Origin: Variovorax sp.
Lineage (GTDB): Bacteria; Pseudomonadota; Gammaproteobacteria; Burkholderiales; Burkholderiaceae_C
Direction of reading: 5' to 3'
DNA: 5,023 bases
NCBI GenBank assembly: GCA_028292145.1
Contig: JAQGMX010000525.1
Location: forward strand, 1-5,023
Below are positions 1 through 5,023 of the stretch, in pieces (position 1 is the first letter of the stretch; the number at the start of each line of letters is the position of its first letter). The translations under genes were made by a program, and so were the position numbers. The notes under the pieces are model-generated. The model did not search any database. It saw nothing but the letters and a program-made list of their open reading frames with translations, and had not been told where the DNA came from.

Positions 1-410
1 GCCGGCAGCGGGTTGAACATCGACGTCAGCGTGCCCAGCAGATCGCGGCCGATCTGCGTCGACACGGCCAGCGTCGTCAACCCGAACGCCAGCAGCACGC
101 CGGCGACGTAGCCCTGCAGCAGCACCGCCATCGAGATGCGCACCTTGTCGATCAGCTCGCCGCTGGCGATGCCGTCGACGAGCGCGCGCGCGGTCGCCAG
201 GAACGTCGGCAGCAACAGATCGTTGTCCTGCCAACGCGCGGCGACCTCCCAGATCACCGCGAGCGCGATCAGGATCAGCCCCTTGCGCAGCCAGCCCTGC
301 GCCCAGAGTCGCGTGGTGAACGGCAGCGAGCGTTCGACCGGAACTTCCGTGAAGGCCTCCAGCCGCTTCTCGTATTCGGGCCGGATCGGTGGATTGACGG
401 CGGCGCTCAT
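1..410 (-). CDS. ABC transporter permease, NitT/TauT (TauC/SsuC-like) family, N-terminal part, cut by window edge
   Basis: This is the inner-membrane permease subunit of the importer encoded by the two genes before it. Only the first 136 codons are present; the 3' end lies beyond the left edge. I translated the minus strand from the ATG at 410-408. It gives a hydrophilic N-terminal tail of about 42 residues, a first membrane segment at about residues 43-58 (LILIALAVIWEVAARW), a LLLPT-type stretch typical of SsuC/TauC-like permeases, and a second membrane segment at about 92-117. The EAA loop that contacts the ATPase would lie outside the window. The ATG overlaps the ATPase stop codon in an ATGA arrangement, and an AGAGAGG ribosome binding site sits 8 bases upstream inside the ATPase gene, so translational coupling is likely. 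Family assignment rests on context plus the N-terminal layout. The transported substrate is unknown. Confidence 0.88.
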   Translation of the reverse strand, partial: MSAAVNPPIRPEYEKRLEAFTEVPVERSLPFTTRLWAQGWLRKGLILIALAVIWEVAARWQDNDLLLPTFLATARALVDGIASGELIDKVRISMAVLLQGYVAGVLLAFGLTTLAVSTQIGRDLLGTLTSMFNPLP

Positions 411-1249
411 GCGACGAGCCTCTCTTGCCGCGGCTCGACCGGTGCTTCAAACAGCATGTTGTGGAGGCGTTGCGCGGCTGCCTGGAATTCGACGCCGCCC
501 TGGCTCGCCAGCGTGAAATCGTGGCTGTTGATCTCCGCACGCATGCGACCCGGATGCGGCGACAGCAACGCGATTCGGTTGCCGACCACCAGCGCCTCCT
601 CGATCGAATGCGTGACGAACAGCAGCGTGAAGCGCACGTCGTCCCACAGCTCGAGCAGTTCCTCCTGCATCTTCCGGCGCGTGAGCGCGTCGAGCGCAGC
701 GAAAGGCTCGTCCATGAGCAGCACGCGCGGCTGCATCGCTAGCGCCCGGGCGATCGCCACGCGCTGCTTCATGCCGCCGGACAGCTGGTGCGGATGCACG
801 TCGGCGAACGCCGCCAGACCGACCTTGTCAAGGTAATGCAGCGCGCGTTCGGCGGCCTCCTTGCGGCCCAGCGTGCGCGAGGCGAGCAGCGGAAACATCA
901 CGTTCTGCATGACCGTCTTCCACGGCGGCAACTGGTCGAACTCCTGGAACACGACGATGCGGTCCGGCCCCGGTGCGGTCACGCGATGGCCGTCGAGCCG
1001 GATTTCACCCTCGACCGGCGCAATGAAGCCGCCGATCGCTTTCAGCAACGTCGACTTGCCGCAGCCCGACGGCCCGAGCAACACGAAGCGGTCGGCCTCG
1101 TGCAGGTCAAAACTCACCCGATGCGTCGCGCGGACGACGCGCTCCGGTGTGCGGTATTCGAGGCTGACGTTGTCGACCTGAAGCAAGGCACCCGTAGGAT
1201 CGCCCGCATCCCTTCCAGAGACACCGTGGATCCGGCTCTGCCGGGCCAC
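407..1249 (-). CDS. ABC transporter ATP-binding protein, NitT/TauT (TauB/SsuB-like) family
   Basis: This is the cytoplasmic ATPase that powers uptake of the ligand delivered by the upstream binding protein. Numbered from the GTG at 1249 (280 residues), it shows Walker A GPSGCGKST at 59-67, the Q-loop VVFQEFDQLPPWKTV with Q102, signature LSGGMKQRVAIARAL from 156, Walker B VLLMDEPFAALDA with D180/E181, and the switch histidine in FVTHSIEEAL (H214). The FQEFDQLPPWKTV form is typical of nitrate/sulfonate/taurine-type ATPases. All catalytic residues are intact. The start is uncertain because no in-frame ATG exists before the conserved LLQVDNVSLEY segment. Candidates are GTG at 1312 (301 aa), GTG at 1249 (280 aa, preceded by AGGGGG at 8 bases) and TTG at 1186 (259 aa, nearest to the usual family length of about 255-270). 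The first two start inside a hairpin-rich repeat. Function is sure at family level; substrate is unknown. Confidence 0.93.
   Translation of the reverse strand: MARQSRIHGVSGRDAGDPTGALLQVDNVSLEYRTPERVVRATHRVSFDLHEADRFVLLGPSGCGKSTLLKAIGGFIAPVEGEIRLDGHRVTAPGPDRIVVFQEFDQLPPWKTVMQNVMFPLLASRTLGRKEAAERALHYLDKVGLAAFADVHPHQLSGGMKQRVAIARALAMQPRVLLMDEPFAALDALTRRKMQEELLELWDDVRFTLLFVTHSIEEALVVGNRIALLSPHPGRMRAEINSHDFTLASQGGVEFQAAAQRLHNMLFEAPVEPRQERLVA
419..426 (-). promoter_or_regulatory. Ribosome binding site of the permease gene
   Basis: On the minus strand the sequence AAGAGAGG lies 8 bases before the permease ATG at 410. It is the clearest Shine-Dalgarno site in the window. It lies within the last codons of the ATPase gene, which supports the ATGA-overlap start for the permease. 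Confidence 0.7.
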
Positions 1250-1300
1250 CGGTGTCGCCCCCTGAAAGGGGGTTGGCGCAGCGACACGAAGTGCTCGAAG
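1211..1300. repeat. Hairpin-rich intergenic repeat (REP-like) between the binding-protein and ATPase genes
   Basis: Several nested inverted repeats occur here on the plus strand. CCCCCT (1258-1263) faces AGGGGG (1267-1272) across a 3-base GAA loop. GTGTCGC (1252-1258) can pair with GCGACAC (1281-1287). ACACCG-TGG (1221-1229) pairs with CCA-C-CGGTGT (1246-1255) with one bulged base. CCGGC (1232-1236) faces GCCGG (1240-1244). From memory, near-identical segments (GTGTCGCTGCGCCAACCCCC, then a GGCCCGGCAGAGCCGG-like part) recur between genes in Comamonadaceae and related Burkholderiales. I could not verify copy number from one copy. Exact borders are estimated. The folded mRNA could protect the upstream binding-protein message or lower expression of the ATPase, as REP elements do in some transport operons; that is inference. 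Confidence 0.65.
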
Positions 1301-1314
1301 ACTGGGGATCACGC

Positions 1315-2325
1315 TCAATTCCCCGACGCGTTGTGCGCGTCCTCGAAGAAATAGTCCTTCGCCGATGCCGGCTTGTTCTTGATCGCGCCCACGCGGTGCA
1401 TGAACTCGGCCAGCGGATAGGTGTTCTGCGGCGTCGTCTTGAACTGCACTTCGGGGTTCTTGATGATCTTCAGCAGAAGATTGCGGTCGATCTTCGCGTT
1501 GCTGACCTTGATATAGATGTCGGCCGCCTTCTCCGGATTGGCCGTCACGAAAGCAGCCGCTTCGTCCAGCGCGGCAACGAACGCCTTGTAGGTCTTCGGG
1601 TTCTCCTTGCGCCACTTGTCGGTCGCATAGAGCACGGTGGCCGACGACGGGCCGCCAAGCACCTGGTAGGAATTCAGCACGATGTGCGCCTGCGGATTGC
1701 CTTCGAGCTCCTGATCCTGGAACGGCGGATTGCCGAAGTGCCCGGTGATCTCCGTGCCGCCCTTGATGATCGCCGCCGCCGCATCGGGATGCGGTACCGC
1801 GACGCTGATCTTGTCGAGCTTCGCGAAGTCCTTGTCCCCCCACAGCTTGGCCGAGGCGAGCTGCAGCACCCGCGACTGCACCGATACGCCCACGGCCGGA
1901 ACGGCGATGCGGTCCTTTTCGGTGAAATCGGCGATCGTCTTCACGGCCGGGTTGTTGCTGACGAGGTAGTACGGGAAGTTGCCGAGCGACGCCACGCCCT
2001 TCACGTTCTGCCGGCCCCTGGTGCGGTCCCAGATCGTCAGCAACGGGCCGACGCCGGCGCCTGCGATCTCGATGTTGCCGGACAGCAGCGCGTCGTTCAC
2101 GGCCGAGCCGCCCGACAGCTTCACCCACTCGACCTTGGCATCGACGCCCTCGGCCTTCGCATGCTTCTCGATCAGCTTCTGGTCCTGCGCGACGTTGAGC
2201 AGCAGATAGACCACGCCAAACTGCTCGGCGATGCGGATCTGGCCCTCGGCCTGCGCCGCAAGGCTGGCGGTGAGGAGAGTTACGCCGGCGAGGATGGCCG
2301 CGGCTGTGCGTTTGAATCGGTTCAT
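1315..2325 (-). CDS. Periplasmic substrate-binding protein of a NitT/TauT-type ABC importer
   Basis: This is the ligand receptor of the importer, 336 residues, acting in the periplasm. The N-terminus MNRFKRTAAAILAGVTLL is a classic Sec signal: basic n-region, hydrophobic core, and an AQA-E cleavage site after residue 26. There is no lipobox cysteine, so the mature protein should be soluble. The mature part begins with a beta strand and EQFG, then KLSGGSAVNDALLSGNIEIAGAGVGP at about 69-94, which matches the layout of NMT1/SsuA/TauA-like proteins in which a short G/S-rich loop and a D/E-I-A segment line the ligand cleft. PHPDAAAAIIKGGTEITGHFGNPPF at 178-202 is the second-lobe hinge region. I chose the ATG at 2325 because it yields the intact signal peptide; the frame stays open farther upstream only by chance. 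A weak AGGA lies 11 bases upstream. The gene follows the dioxygenase by 44 bp. It does not resemble E. coli TauA closely enough to assign taurine. Confidence 0.92.
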   Translation of the reverse strand: MNRFKRTAAAILAGVTLLTASLAAQAEGQIRIAEQFGVVYLLLNVAQDQKLIEKHAKAEGVDAKVEWVKLSGGSAVNDALLSGNIEIAGAGVGPLLTIWDRTRGRQNVKGVASLGNFPYYLVSNNPAVKTIADFTEKDRIAVPAVGVSVQSRVLQLASAKLWGDKDFAKLDKISVAVPHPDAAAAIIKGGTEITGHFGNPPFQDQELEGNPQAHIVLNSYQVLGGPSSATVLYATDKWRKENPKTYKAFVAALDEAAAFVTANPEKAADIYIKVSNAKIDRNLLLKIIKNPEVQFKTTPQNTYPLAEFMHRVGAIKNKPASAKDYFFEDAHNASGN

Positions 2326-2369
2326 TGAAATCGGTGTCCTGAAAACGGGAGGTTCGGGTCGGTGGCTGA

Positions 2370-3263
2370 TCAGCGCGGCGTGTCCCCGACGACCGTGGTG
2401 CGGTAGAGCTTCCGGCGCAGATGGTCGGGCGTGCCGGCGGCCAGATGCATCAACAAGCGGTTGTCCCAGAACACGAGGTCGTGCGGCTTCCATTGGTGGC
2501 GGTAGACGAACTCCGGTTTCACGCTGTGCGCGAACAGTTCGGCCAGCAGCGCGTCGCCCTCTTCCTTCGGCAGGCCGACGATCCCGGTCGTGAAATGCTC
2601 GCTGACGAACAGCGCCTTGCGGCCGGTTTCGGGATGCGTGCGGACCACCGGCTGCACGGCCGGCGCGACCTGATCGATCTGCGCCTGCGACAGCTTCGGG
2701 CGCCAAGGATTCTTCGCCCGCAGATCTTCGTATTTGGCGAGGTAGCTGTGAGTTGCCTTCAGCGGCAGGATGCGCCGCTGCAGCGCCGGGCTCAGAGATT
2801 CCCAGGCGAGATGCTGGTCCGCGAAAAGCGTATCGCCGCCCTCCGACGGCAGCTCCTGCGCATGCAGCAGCGAACCGAGGCTTGGATTCGGCTTGTACGA
2901 AATATCCGAATGCCAGTAGACGCCGGCGTCGCCGAGACCGATCGGCTCGCCGTTTTCCTTGATGTTGGAGACGATGAGGATTTCGGGATGCTTCGGCAGC
3001 TGGAACTGATGCAGCACGTGGATTTCGAGCGGGCCGAAACGGCGGCTGAATTGCACGTGTGCAGCGGGCGTGATTTGCTGGTCGCGGAAAACAACGACGT
3101 GATGATCGAGATGTGCCCGATGGATGCGGGCGAAATCGGCTTCGTTGATCGGCTTCGAGATGTCGAGGCCGATGATTTCAGCGCCGACGGGGGCGGCGAA
3201 GGGGCGGACTTCGAAGTGCTGGGCTGGAGCGCTGTTGGCTTGTGGTGAAAGGACGGCCGGCAT
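2370..3263 (-). CDS. TauD/TfdA-family Fe(II)/2-oxoglutarate-dependent dioxygenase
   Basis: This is a cytoplasmic non-haem iron oxygenase of 297 residues, near the usual family length of about 280-300. Such enzymes couple 2-oxoglutarate decarboxylation to hydroxylation of a substrate, often releasing sulfite or a phenol. The facial triad is visible as H118 and D120 in WHSD and H273 in LLMH. T145 in EGGDT and R288 in LYRTTVVG fit the 2-oxoglutarate-binding Thr and Arg of E. coli TauD with the same spacing from the iron ligands (27 and 15 residues). H82 in LEIH matches the TauD substrate histidine H70. The stretch ATHSYLAKYEDL differs from the TauD segment carrying S158/F159, so taurine as substrate is not assured. 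The ATG at 3263 is the only plausible start: an in-frame TGA lies about 80 bases upstream with no ATG, GTG or TTG between. No Shine-Dalgarno motif precedes it. It is first in a set with the ABC importer genes. Confidence 0.93.
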   Translation of the reverse strand: MPAVLSPQANSAPAQHFEVRPFAAPVGAEIIGLDISKPINEADFARIHRAHLDHHVVVFRDQQITPAAHVQFSRRFGPLEIHVLHQFQLPKHPEILIVSNIKENGEPIGLGDAGVYWHSDISYKPNPSLGSLLHAQELPSEGGDTLFADQHLAWESLSPALQRRILPLKATHSYLAKYEDLRAKNPWRPKLSQAQIDQVAPAVQPVVRTHPETGRKALFVSEHFTTGIVGLPKEEGDALLAELFAHSVKPEFVYRHQWKPHDLVFWDNRLLMHLAAGTPDHLRRKLYRTTVVGDTPR

Positions 3264-3340
3264 GGAAAGCAGTAGCTGTTGGGACCCGGAAGGATCGGAA
3301 CAGCCACTGTAGAAGCACCGGCTTCAGCGGGGAACGATTG

Positions 3341-3366
3341 ATTTTTTGCTTGCTTATGCAAAAAAT
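3341..3366. repeat. Perfect 9-bp inverted repeat upstream of the dioxygenase gene; possible operator
   Basis: ATTTTTTGC (3341-3349) and GCAAAAAAT (3358-3366) are exact reverse complements separated by 8 bases. The element is centred about 90 bp before the dioxygenase ATG and about 20 bp past the 3' end of tRNA-Cys. It stands out as A/T-rich in GC-rich surroundings. It is not a typical intrinsic terminator, because the stem is A/T-rich and no T-tract follows the second arm on the minus strand. A dimeric regulator binding here would be well placed to control the dioxygenase-transporter set. No convincing -35/-10 pair was found beside it. Confidence 0.5.
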
Positions 3367-3386
3367 GGTCTAACAGATTGGATCTT

Positions 3387-3460
3387 TGGAGGCGCGACCC
3401 GGAGTCGAACCGGGCTACACGGATTTGCAATCCGTTGCATAACCGCTTTGCTATCGCGCC
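3387..3460 (-). tRNA. tRNA-Cys (anticodon GCA)
   Basis: The minus strand from 3460 begins GGCGCGA and ends TCGCGCC, which pair perfectly as a 7-bp acceptor stem, followed by discriminator T and an encoded CCA (3389-3387). The D arm contains AGCGGTTATGC. The anticodon arm is CGGAT-TTGCAAA-type with anticodon GCA. The T arm is CCCGG-TTCGACT-CCGGG. The 74-nt length and U73 discriminator fit bacterial cysteine tRNAs, and the body closely resembles E. coli tRNA-Cys from memory. It is intact, with no sign of disruption or duplication of the 3' end within this window. It lies between the regulator's terminator and the dioxygenase gene, in the same direction as both. No strong terminator follows it before the dioxygenase gene. 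Confidence 0.97.
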
Positions 3461-3495
3461 GTTATCCAATTAACCGAGAAACCTGAAACACTGAC

Positions 3496-3514
3496 GATGC
3501 ACCGTGGGTGCATC
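3496..3514. repeat. Perfect 8-bp inverted repeat upstream of tRNA-Cys
   Basis: GATGCACC (3496-3503) and GGTGCATC (3507-3514) are exact reverse complements with a 3-base GTG spacer. The element lies directly after the T-tract of the regulator's terminator and about 36 bp before the 5' end of tRNA-Cys on the minus strand. It could be a second hairpin backing up the terminator (no T-run follows it on either strand) or a protein-binding site near the tRNA promoter. The role is unproven. Confidence 0.5.
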
Positions 3515-3542
3515 AAAGAAAAGGGAAGCTGGAAGGCTTCCC
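3515..3542 (-). terminator. Rho-independent terminator of the hydrolase-regulator transcription unit
   Basis: On the minus strand GGGAAGC (3542-3536) and GCTTCCC (3529-3523) form a 7-bp GC-rich stem with a 6-base CTTCCA loop, followed at once by TTTTCTTT (3522-3515). It lies 66 bp past the regulator stop codon. The stem, loop size and T-tract fit an intrinsic terminator, and it separates the hydrolase-regulator pair from tRNA-Cys and the dioxygenase-transporter set. Confidence 0.85.
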
Positions 3543-3608
3543 AAATCTGAAGGTTCTGTGCGAACCGGATGGCGAGTTTACACCATGCGCGCGGGCGTTT
3601 TCTCGCTT

Positions 3609-4328
3609 TCACCGCGCAGCATGCCGCGCCATGTGCACTTGGTGCAGCGTGATCTTTCGCACTTCCGCCTGACTGGTCTCGATATGCGCCCGCAGCAGCA
3701 TCGCAGCCTGGTCGCCGCGATTGGCCAGGACAGCCTTGAGGATCTTCGCGTGCTCGTCATACGTCGCGTCGATGCGCGGCTGCTGCGTGAAGTCGAGACG
3801 CCGGATGATGCGGATGCGGTCGGTCACCTCGCGGTGCACGCGGGCCATTTCGGCATTGCCGGCAGCGGCCACCAGCGTGCAGTGGAATTCCTCGTCCCAC
3901 TTGGCGACCTGCGCGGTCTGGCTGCTGCGCTGGGCTTCCGGCACCAGCCAGATGTCGGCCAGCCCGTCGATGGCTGTGCGGTCGATGTGCCGGTCGGTTT
4001 CGCAGAGGCGATGCACCGCCGTGGTCTCGAGAATCATCCGCAGGTCGTAGAACTGCTCGAATTGCTCGAAGTCGAACGGCAGCACGCGCCAGCCGCTGCG
4101 GAACAGCACCTCGACGAAACCTTCCTGCTGCAGCCGAAACAGCGCCTGCCGGACCGGCGTGCGCGAAACCCCGAGCCGTTCGCTGATCTCGTTCTCGGTG
4201 AACCGATCGCCGGGGACCAGCTTGAATTCGGCGACATCGCGCTTGAGTTGCGCGTACACCTCGGCGGCCCGCGTCCGAAAGACGGCGGGATCGGCAGCGA
4301 TGGAATTGGCAGACTGAACGGTGGACAC
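3609..4328 (-). CDS. GntR-family transcriptional regulator, FCD subfamily
   Basis: This is a DNA-binding regulator of 239 residues, within the usual FCD range. The N-terminal winged helix spans about residues 20-85: YAQLKRDVAEFKLVPGDRF, then the recognition helix region SERLGVSRTPVRQALFRLQQEG and the wing strand WRVLPF. The C-terminal all-helical FCD ligand domain carries the expected metal-binding set: D145 and H149 in WDEEFH, H193 in YDEHAKIL, and H215 in LRAHIETS. FCD regulators commonly bind small organic acids at this site and often repress neighbouring catabolic genes. The start is a GTG at 4328, 9 bp after the hydrolase stop; no Shine-Dalgarno site lies at the normal distance, so translation may depend on coupling to the upstream gene. 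It probably controls the hydrolase operon and perhaps the dioxygenase-transporter set. Its operator likely lies beyond the right edge or in 3264-3386; I could not identify it. Confidence 0.93.
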   Translation of the reverse strand: MSTVQSANSIAADPAVFRTRAAEVYAQLKRDVAEFKLVPGDRFTENEISERLGVSRTPVRQALFRLQQEGFVEVLFRSGWRVLPFDFEQFEQFYDLRMILETTAVHRLCETDRHIDRTAIDGLADIWLVPEAQRSSQTAQVAKWDEEFHCTLVAAAGNAEMARVHREVTDRIRIIRRLDFTQQPRIDATYDEHAKILKAVLANRGDQAAMLLRAHIETSQAEVRKITLHQVHMARHAAR

Positions 4329-4337
4329 GGCGCGATA

Positions 4338-5012
4338 TTAGTCCCGGGTCCGGCCGAGCGCGGCGATCACTGCGGCGCTCGACGCGGTCCAGCCGACGAT
4401 GCCGCCTTGAGCATGGATCATGTCGACCGTCGCGGCCTTGAACGCCGGAAAGTAGCTCTCGGTGCAGTCCTCGATCAGCAGGCAGTCGTAGCCACGGTCG
4501 TTGGCCTCCCGCATGCTGGTCTGCACGCAGACTTCGGTCGTCACGCCGCCGAACAGCAGGTGCGTGATGTCGCGTTCCTGCAGCGCCGCCTGCAGGCCGG
4601 TCGCGTAGAAGGCACCCTTGCCCGGCTTGTCGATGACCAGTTCGCCATCGACCGGCGCGAGCGCATCGATGATCTGGCTGCCGGGTTCGCCGACAACCAG
4701 GATGCGCCCCATCGGCCCGACGTCGCCGATCCTCAGCGTCGGGCTGCCGCGATCGCGCTTGGCCGGCGGGCAGTCTGAAAGATCGGGCCGATGCGCCTCC
4801 CGTGTGTGAACGACCCAGCCGCCCGCCTTCCGCCATGCGTCGAGCATCCGGCGGGTTGCCGGCACGATGGCCTGGAGCAGCGACACGTCGTTGCCCAGCG
4901 TGTCGCCGAAACCGCCGGGTTCCATGAAGTCGCGCTGGAAATCGATGAGGACGAGCGCCGTCGTCTTCACATCGAAGTCGTATGGAAACGGTTGGGCTTC
5001 GTCGATGCGCAT
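4338..5012 (-). CDS. Cysteine hydrolase of the isochorismatase-like superfamily, biuret amidohydrolase-like
   Basis: This is a cytoplasmic amidohydrolase of 224 residues. The superfamily triad is visible: D24 in VLIDFQRDF, K129 in VIDKPGKGAF, and C162 in GGVTTEVCVQ, with the V-T pair that forms the usual cis-peptide before the nucleophile. Compared from memory with Rhizobium biuret hydrolase BiuH (D36, F41, K142, K145, C175, Q215), this protein has F29, K132 and Q202 at matching offsets. It also shares HTRExHRPDLxD, GRILxxGEPG, IDKPGKG and MREANDRGYxCLLxEDC. This favours hydrolysis of biuret or another ureido/carbamoyl amide over isochorismate, nicotinamide or N-carbamoylsarcosine. Substrate remains inferred. 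The ATG at 5012 is preceded by GGAAA at 6 bases, at the very edge of the window. It is followed closely by the GntR regulator, and the promoter lies beyond the right edge. No allophanate or urea genes are visible here. Confidence 0.92.
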   Translation of the reverse strand: MRIDEAQPFPYDFDVKTTALVLIDFQRDFMEPGGFGDTLGNDVSLLQAIVPATRRMLDAWRKAGGWVVHTREAHRPDLSDCPPAKRDRGSPTLRIGDVGPMGRILVVGEPGSQIIDALAPVDGELVIDKPGKGAFYATGLQAALQERDITHLLFGGVTTEVCVQTSMREANDRGYDCLLIEDCTESYFPAFKAATVDMIHAQGGIVGWTASSAAVIAALGRTRD

Positions 5013-5023
5013 CAGTGGTTTCC

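Noticed and set aside
1313..2128. Upstream extension of the ATPase frame on the minus strand, giving 573 residues
   Set aside because: The extra part overlaps the binding-protein gene in another frame and shows no domain; the ATPase motifs begin only near 1183.
1252..2328. 358-codon open frame on the plus strand
   Set aside because: It is antisense to the binding-protein gene. The composition is Arg/Leu/Asp-heavy with no signal or motif, and the minus strand holds a clear signal peptide and family motifs.
2365..2374. 10-bp palindrome GCTGATCAGC at the dioxygenase stop codon
   Set aside because: It is short, has no T-tract and is expected by chance at this size; no terminator call is justified within the operon.
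2326..2706. Upstream extension of the binding-protein frame into the dioxygenase gene
   Set aside because: The extension is antisense-free but out of frame with the dioxygenase, and the signal peptide begins exactly at the ATG at 2325.
3333..3361. Possible sigma-70 promoter with TTGCAT as -35 on the minus strand
   Set aside because: At 16-17 bp spacing the -10 position reads AATCGT/ATCGTT, a poor match to TATAAT.
3356..3375. Possible sigma-54 site with TTGCA on the minus strand
   Set aside because: The -24 element matches only about half of TGGCAC, and the invariant GG is AG.
3421..3443. Apparent inverted repeat GGATTTGCAATCC
   Set aside because: It is the anticodon stem-loop of tRNA-Cys.
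3504..4778. 424-codon open frame on the plus strand
   Set aside because: It is antisense to the hydrolase and regulator genes, whose motifs are complete. Its translation is rich in R, H, D and L with no recognisable domain, as expected for a shadow frame in GC-rich DNA.

Overview
The window is GC-rich chromosomal DNA (roughly 60-65% GC by eye, except for an A/T-rich patch near 3335-3390). All five complete or near-complete protein genes, one partial gene and one tRNA lie on the minus strand, so transcription runs from the right edge to the left edge. Gene content, codon usage and a hairpin-rich intergenic repeat that I recall from Comamonadaceae-type genomes point to a beta-proteobacterium of the order Burkholderiales. 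That placement is inference, not proof.

Right part (5012 to 3523): a cysteine hydrolase of the isochorismatase-like superfamily, closest in motif layout to biuret amidohydrolase, is followed 9 bp later by a GTG-started GntR/FCD regulator. The pair ends at a convincing Rho-independent terminator. Next comes a complete tRNA-Cys(GCA) with encoded CCA.

Left part (3263 to 1): a second gene set follows the tRNA. It holds a TauD/TfdA-family Fe(II)/2-oxoglutarate dioxygenase, a periplasmic substrate-binding protein of the NitT/TauT (NMT1/SsuA/TauA-like) type, its ABC ATPase, and the start of its permease, which runs off the left edge. The order D-A-B-C differs from the E. coli tauABCD order. Spacing is tight: 44 bp, a repeat-containing junction, then a 4-base ATGA overlap.

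Working model (inference): a scavenging locus imports a small nitrogen- or sulfur-containing organic compound by the ABC system. The dioxygenase and the hydrolase act on the import or on related compounds, and the FCD regulator senses a carboxylate-type ligand. The substrate cannot be read from the sequence. Motifs favour a ureido/biuret-type amide for the hydrolase. The dioxygenase keeps the TauD iron and 2-oxoglutarate residues but not clearly the taurine pocket.

I see no CRISPR array, insertion sequence, phage gene or evidently new system. The points most worth a second look are the intergenic repeat that seems to supply or obscure the ATPase start codon, the tRNA-Cys between two catabolic transcription units with no clear terminator after it, and two perfect inverted repeats flanking that tRNA.
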